64,000 nt of DNA from Candidimonas nitroreducens (lineage in GTDB: Bacteria; Pseudomonadota; Gammaproteobacteria; Burkholderiales; Burkholderiaceae_B). Below, in pieces: positions 61,885 through 64,000 of the stretch. Numbering within the stretch: position 1 is the stretch's first letter; every line of letters begins with the position of its first letter. A program made the position numbers and the translations under genes. The notes under the pieces were generated by a model, which was not told the DNA's origin, ran no database searches, and saw nothing but the letters and a program-made list of their open reading frames with translations. Location: positions 1 through 64,000 of the forward strand of contig NZ_NJIH01000008.1 in assembly GCF_002209565.1 (NCBI RefSeq). The letters run 5' to 3'.

Positions 61885-61934
61885 CGCCAGCCCGGGCAGG
61901 CCACAGCTCATTGAAGCGCTGGGGCTCCAGCGGG

Positions 61935-62192
61935 CTAGTTCTGCAGCAGCGGCTCCAGGCCGTGGGCGCGATCGAGCGCCGACAGATCATCGTAGCCGCC
62001 GATGTGGCGGTCGTCGATATAGATCTGCGGCACCGTACGCCGCCCGGTACGTTCCATCATGACGGCGCGCTGGGACGGATCCTGGTCGATGCGTATTTTG
62101 TGGATTTCGGTGACCCCGCGCTTCTTGAGCAGCATTTCGGCGCGGGCGCAGTAGGGGCAAACCCCGGTGCAGTACATGGTGACGTTGGCCAT
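61935..62192 (-). CDS. grxC: Glutaredoxin 3
   Basis: An 85-residue dithiol glutaredoxin. The active site is TGVCPYCARAEMLL (CPYC); TVPQIYIDDRHIGGYDDLSA is the glutathione-binding cis-Pro segment. It reduces protein disulfides and mixed disulfides using glutathione. Confidence 0.95.
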   Translation of the reverse strand: MANVTMYCTGVCPYCARAEMLLKKRGVTEIHKIRIDQDPSQRAVMMERTGRRTVPQIYIDDRHIGGYDDLSALDRAHGLEPLLQN

Positions 62193-62316
62193 AAGTCTTG
62201 CGCTAGGTAGCGGTATCTGAAATTTATATATGTAGATATGGGGGCTGAATGGCCGCTGACAAGGCCGGCGGGCGAGGGCGCCAGCGGGGGCGGGAAAGAT
62301 ACGCCGGGCTTGGGGT

Positions 62317-62727
62317 TCAGGCCTTCTTGCCCAGCGGCAGGCCGCCTTGAGTCCAGCCGCGCAGGCCGCCTTCGAGGCTTACGGCTTCCAGGCCCTGCTT
62401 GCGCAGCGCCGCCACGGCCCTGGCCGATTCCCGCCCCTGGTCGCAGACCAGGATCACGGGCTTGTTCTTGGGCAGCGCGGCGGCCTTGGCGGCGAGTTCG
62501 GCCGCGGGGATGTTGCGCGCCTGGGCGATGCTGCCGGCCTTGTACTGCTCGGGCGTACGCACGTCGACGAATATCGCCTGGCGCTGGTTGGCCAGCTGTA
62601 TGGCTTCCTGTACGCTTACCGCGTTGCCGCTGCGTCCCTTGGTCAGCGTGGGCCACAGCAGCATGCCGCCGGAAACCAGGGCGATGATGACGATGTACAG
62701 GTTGTTTTGGCTTAAAAGAAAATCCAC
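62317..62727 (-). CDS. Membrane-anchored rhodanese-like protein
   Basis: A 136-residue protein with one N-terminal membrane segment (NNLYIVIIALVSGGMLLW) and a rhodanese domain (IFVDVRTPEQYKAGSI, NKPVILVCDQGRESARAVAA) with the active Cys in the CDQGRES loop. Possible sulfur transfer at the membrane. The GTG at 62727 has AGGA six bases before it; the frame could start at TTG 62772, but that codon coincides with a TATAAT element. Confidence 0.88.
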   Translation of the reverse strand: MDFLLSQNNLYIVIIALVSGGMLLWPTLTKGRSGNAVSVQEAIQLANQRQAIFVDVRTPEQYKAGSIAQARNIPAAELAAKAAALPKNKPVILVCDQGRESARAVAALRKQGLEAVSLEGGLRGWTQGGLPLGKKA

Positions 62728-62771
62728 GATTTGTCCTGAATTGGCTCCTGGAATAAGAGCTGAATCAGACA

Positions 62772-62777
62772 ATTATA
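62772..62777 (-). promoter_or_regulatory. -10 element for the rhodanese gene
   Basis: On the minus strand this is a perfect TATAAT in AT-rich DNA. The expected transcript start near 62765 gives a 38-base leader to the GTG at 62727. No good -35 is seen 16-18 bases upstream. Confidence 0.45.
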
Positions 62778-62816
62778 AAATGGAGAAAACAATTCATTTT
62801 TCGGGCCATTCTGACC

Positions 62817-63566
62817 ATGCACAAACTCGTACTCATGCGCCACGGCGAAAGCCAGTGGAATCTGGAAAACCGCTTCACCGGCTGGACTGACGTCGACCTC
62901 ACCGAAACCGGCCGGCAGCAGGCCTGGCAGGCCGGCGAACTGCTCAAGAGCCAGGGTTTCGAGTTCGACCTGGCCTATTCGTCCGTGCTCAAGCGGGCGA
63001 TACGCACCCTCTGGATCGCGCTGGACGCGCTGGGCGCCATGTACACCCCCATCGGCCTGAGCTGGCGCCTGAATGAGCGCCACTACGGGGCGCTGCAGGG
63101 GCTGAACAAGGCCGAGACGGCGGCCAAGTTCGGCGACGAGCAAGTGCTGATCTGGCGCCGCGCCTATGCCATCGCCCCCGATCCGCTGGCCCTGGACGAC
63201 CCGCGCCACCCGAGCCACGACCGCCGCTACGCCAAGATCGCGGCCGACAAGCTGCCCGCCACCGAATGTCTGAAAGACACCGTGGCGCGCGTCATTCCGT
63301 TCTGGAACGAGTCGATCGCGCCGGCCATACGTGCCGGGCGGCGCGTGCTGGTGGCCGCCCACGGCAACAGCCTGCGCGCGCTCATCAAGCACCTGGACGG
63401 TATTTCCGACGACGACATCGTGCACCTGAACATCCCCACCGGGCAGCCGCTGGTCTACGAGCTGGACGACGAGCTGCGCCCCATTCGCCACTATTATCTG
63501 GGCGATCCCGACGAGATCGCGGCCGCCGTGGCCGCCGTGGCGGCCCAGGGCAAGGCCGCCAAGTAG
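62817..63566 (+). CDS. gpmA: 2,3-bisphosphoglycerate-dependent phosphoglycerate mutase
   Basis: A 249-residue glycolytic/gluconeogenic enzyme. [20 protein letters not shown] carries the phosphorylated His, [20 protein letters not shown] the substrate residues and [20 protein letters not shown] the second His. It is divergent from the rhodanese gene. Confidence 0.95.
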   Translation: MHKLVLMRHGESQWNLENRFTGWTDVDLTETGRQQAWQAGELLKSQGFEFDLAYSSVLKRAIRTLWIALDALGAMYTPIGLSWRLNERHYGALQGLNKAETAAKFGDEQVLIWRRAYAIAPDPLALDDPRHPSHDRRYAKIAADKLPATECLKDTVARVIPFWNESIAPAIRAGRRVLVAAHGNSLRALIKHLDGISDDDIVHLNIPTGQPLVYELDDELRPIRHYYLGDPDEIAAAVAAVAAQGKAAK

Positions 63567-63603
63567 GACGAAAACAGGAAACCTCCCGGATGCGCGCTTC
63601 CCC

Positions 63604-64000
63604 ATGACCGGAACGGCAAAGCTGCGGCGCCTGGCGGGTTGCGCCGCCCTGATTGCGGGCGCGTGGGCGGGCGTTGCCGCGGCCGCCGATTCGTCGGCGG
63701 TGCTGGCTGCCCGCCAGGAACAGGCGCGCAAGCAGCGTTCCGAGTTGCGCGTGCGCATCCAGAAGCTGCAGAAAGACATCGACCAGCAGGAAGCATCGCG
63801 GCACGAGGCCGCCGATGCGCTGCAGGCCTCCGAATCGGCCATTTCGTCGATCGACCGGCGGCTGGTCGAGCTGGCCGACCAGAAGCACGCCGCCGAGGAC
63901 GACCTGGCGCGCATCGCCACCGATACCGCTGCGCGCCGCAAAGAATTAGCCGCGCGCCAGGCCGAACTGGCCGCACAGCTGCGCTCCGAGTACGCCAGCG
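63604..64000 (+). CDS. EnvC-like murein hydrolase activator, N-terminal part
   Basis: About 132 residues are visible before the right edge. A signal peptide (LAGCAALIAGAWAGVAAAAD) is followed by a long coiled coil (RQEQARKQRSELRVRIQKLQ, DIDQQEASRHEAADALQASE, AELAAQLRSEY). This matches the N-terminus of EnvC/NlpD-type proteins, which end in a degenerate M23 peptidase domain that here lies outside the window. It follows gpmA by 37 bases, as commonly seen in this group. Confidence 0.82.
   Translation, partial: MTGTAKLRRLAGCAALIAGAWAGVAAAADSSAVLAARQEQARKQRSELRVRIQKLQKDIDQQEASRHEAADALQASESAISSIDRRLVELADQKHAAEDDLARIATDTAARRKELAARQAELAAQLRSEYAS

Noticed and set aside
62728-62772. TTG start at 62772 for the rhodanese gene
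   Set aside because: It coincides with a TATAAT element, and the GTG at 62727 has a well-placed AGGA.

Overview
The window is GC-rich chromosomal DNA of a betaproteobacterium. Gene content and synteny (secB-gpsA, def-fmt, rsmB with a DUF4390 gene and an NtrY-like kinase, and five stand-alone TctC/Bug receptors) point to the Alcaligenaceae (Bordetella/Achromobacter/Pusillimonas relatives). This assignment is inferred from gene content; no rRNA gene lies in the window, and I saw no tRNA gene.

Region 1 (1-13.5 kb) is a catabolic island. An IclR regulator and an MFS exporter lie on the minus strand. Diverging from them are a bicupin-rubredoxin fusion and then an operon of enoyl-CoA hydratase, SDR dehydrogenase, MaoC hydratase, DUF35 protein, thiolase-like protein, acyl-CoA dehydrogenase, ADP-forming acyl-CoA synthetase, two tandem Bug receptors and an MmgE/PrpD protein. 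Together they look like uptake, CoA activation and beta-oxidation-like or aldol cleavage of an unknown, probably branched or alicyclic, carboxylic acid. The same promoter/operator block occurs before the cupin gene and before the enoyl-CoA hydratase gene. The second Bug gene arose by a tandem duplication that also copied the 3' end of the synthetase gene.

Region 2 (13.6-20.2 kb, minus strand) is a recognisable sulfolactate-degradation cluster. SuyAB (sulfolactate sulfo-lyase) is followed by a SsuBC/TauBC-like ABC transporter without a binding protein, SlcC-like and ComC-like dehydrogenases that could invert sulfolactate through sulfopyruvate, and a TauE-type exporter suited to sulfite. A good sigma70 promoter with an overlapping dyad precedes suyA. 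An IS3-type transposase remnant and odd repeats mark the edge of this cluster.

Region 3 (20.7-33 kb) holds a FUSC-family membrane protein, a PheC-like periplasmic protein, a GntR/UTRA regulator followed by a DUF3604 (PHP-like) protein and a Bug receptor, then kbl-tdh (threonine to glycine), an RluA-type pseudouridine synthase, a decayed LysR gene and gdhA.

Region 4 (33-49 kb) holds cysH-cysD-cysN (sulfate assimilation), a thioesterase divergent from a yggS gene, a polar amino-acid ABC transporter, another Bug receptor, an AapJ-like receptor, a small membrane protein, HMG-CoA lyase, dprA divergent from def-fmt, and rimO.

Region 5 (50-64 kb) is mostly housekeeping: rsmB, DUF4390, an NtrY-like kinase with an unusual short response regulator, bioC-like, comF and trmL genes, then a 342-bp tandem array of nested palindromes, a Bug receptor, secB-gpsA (gpsA carries an in-frame 81-bp repeat at its 5' end), grxC, a membrane rhodanese, gpmA and the start of an envC-like gene.
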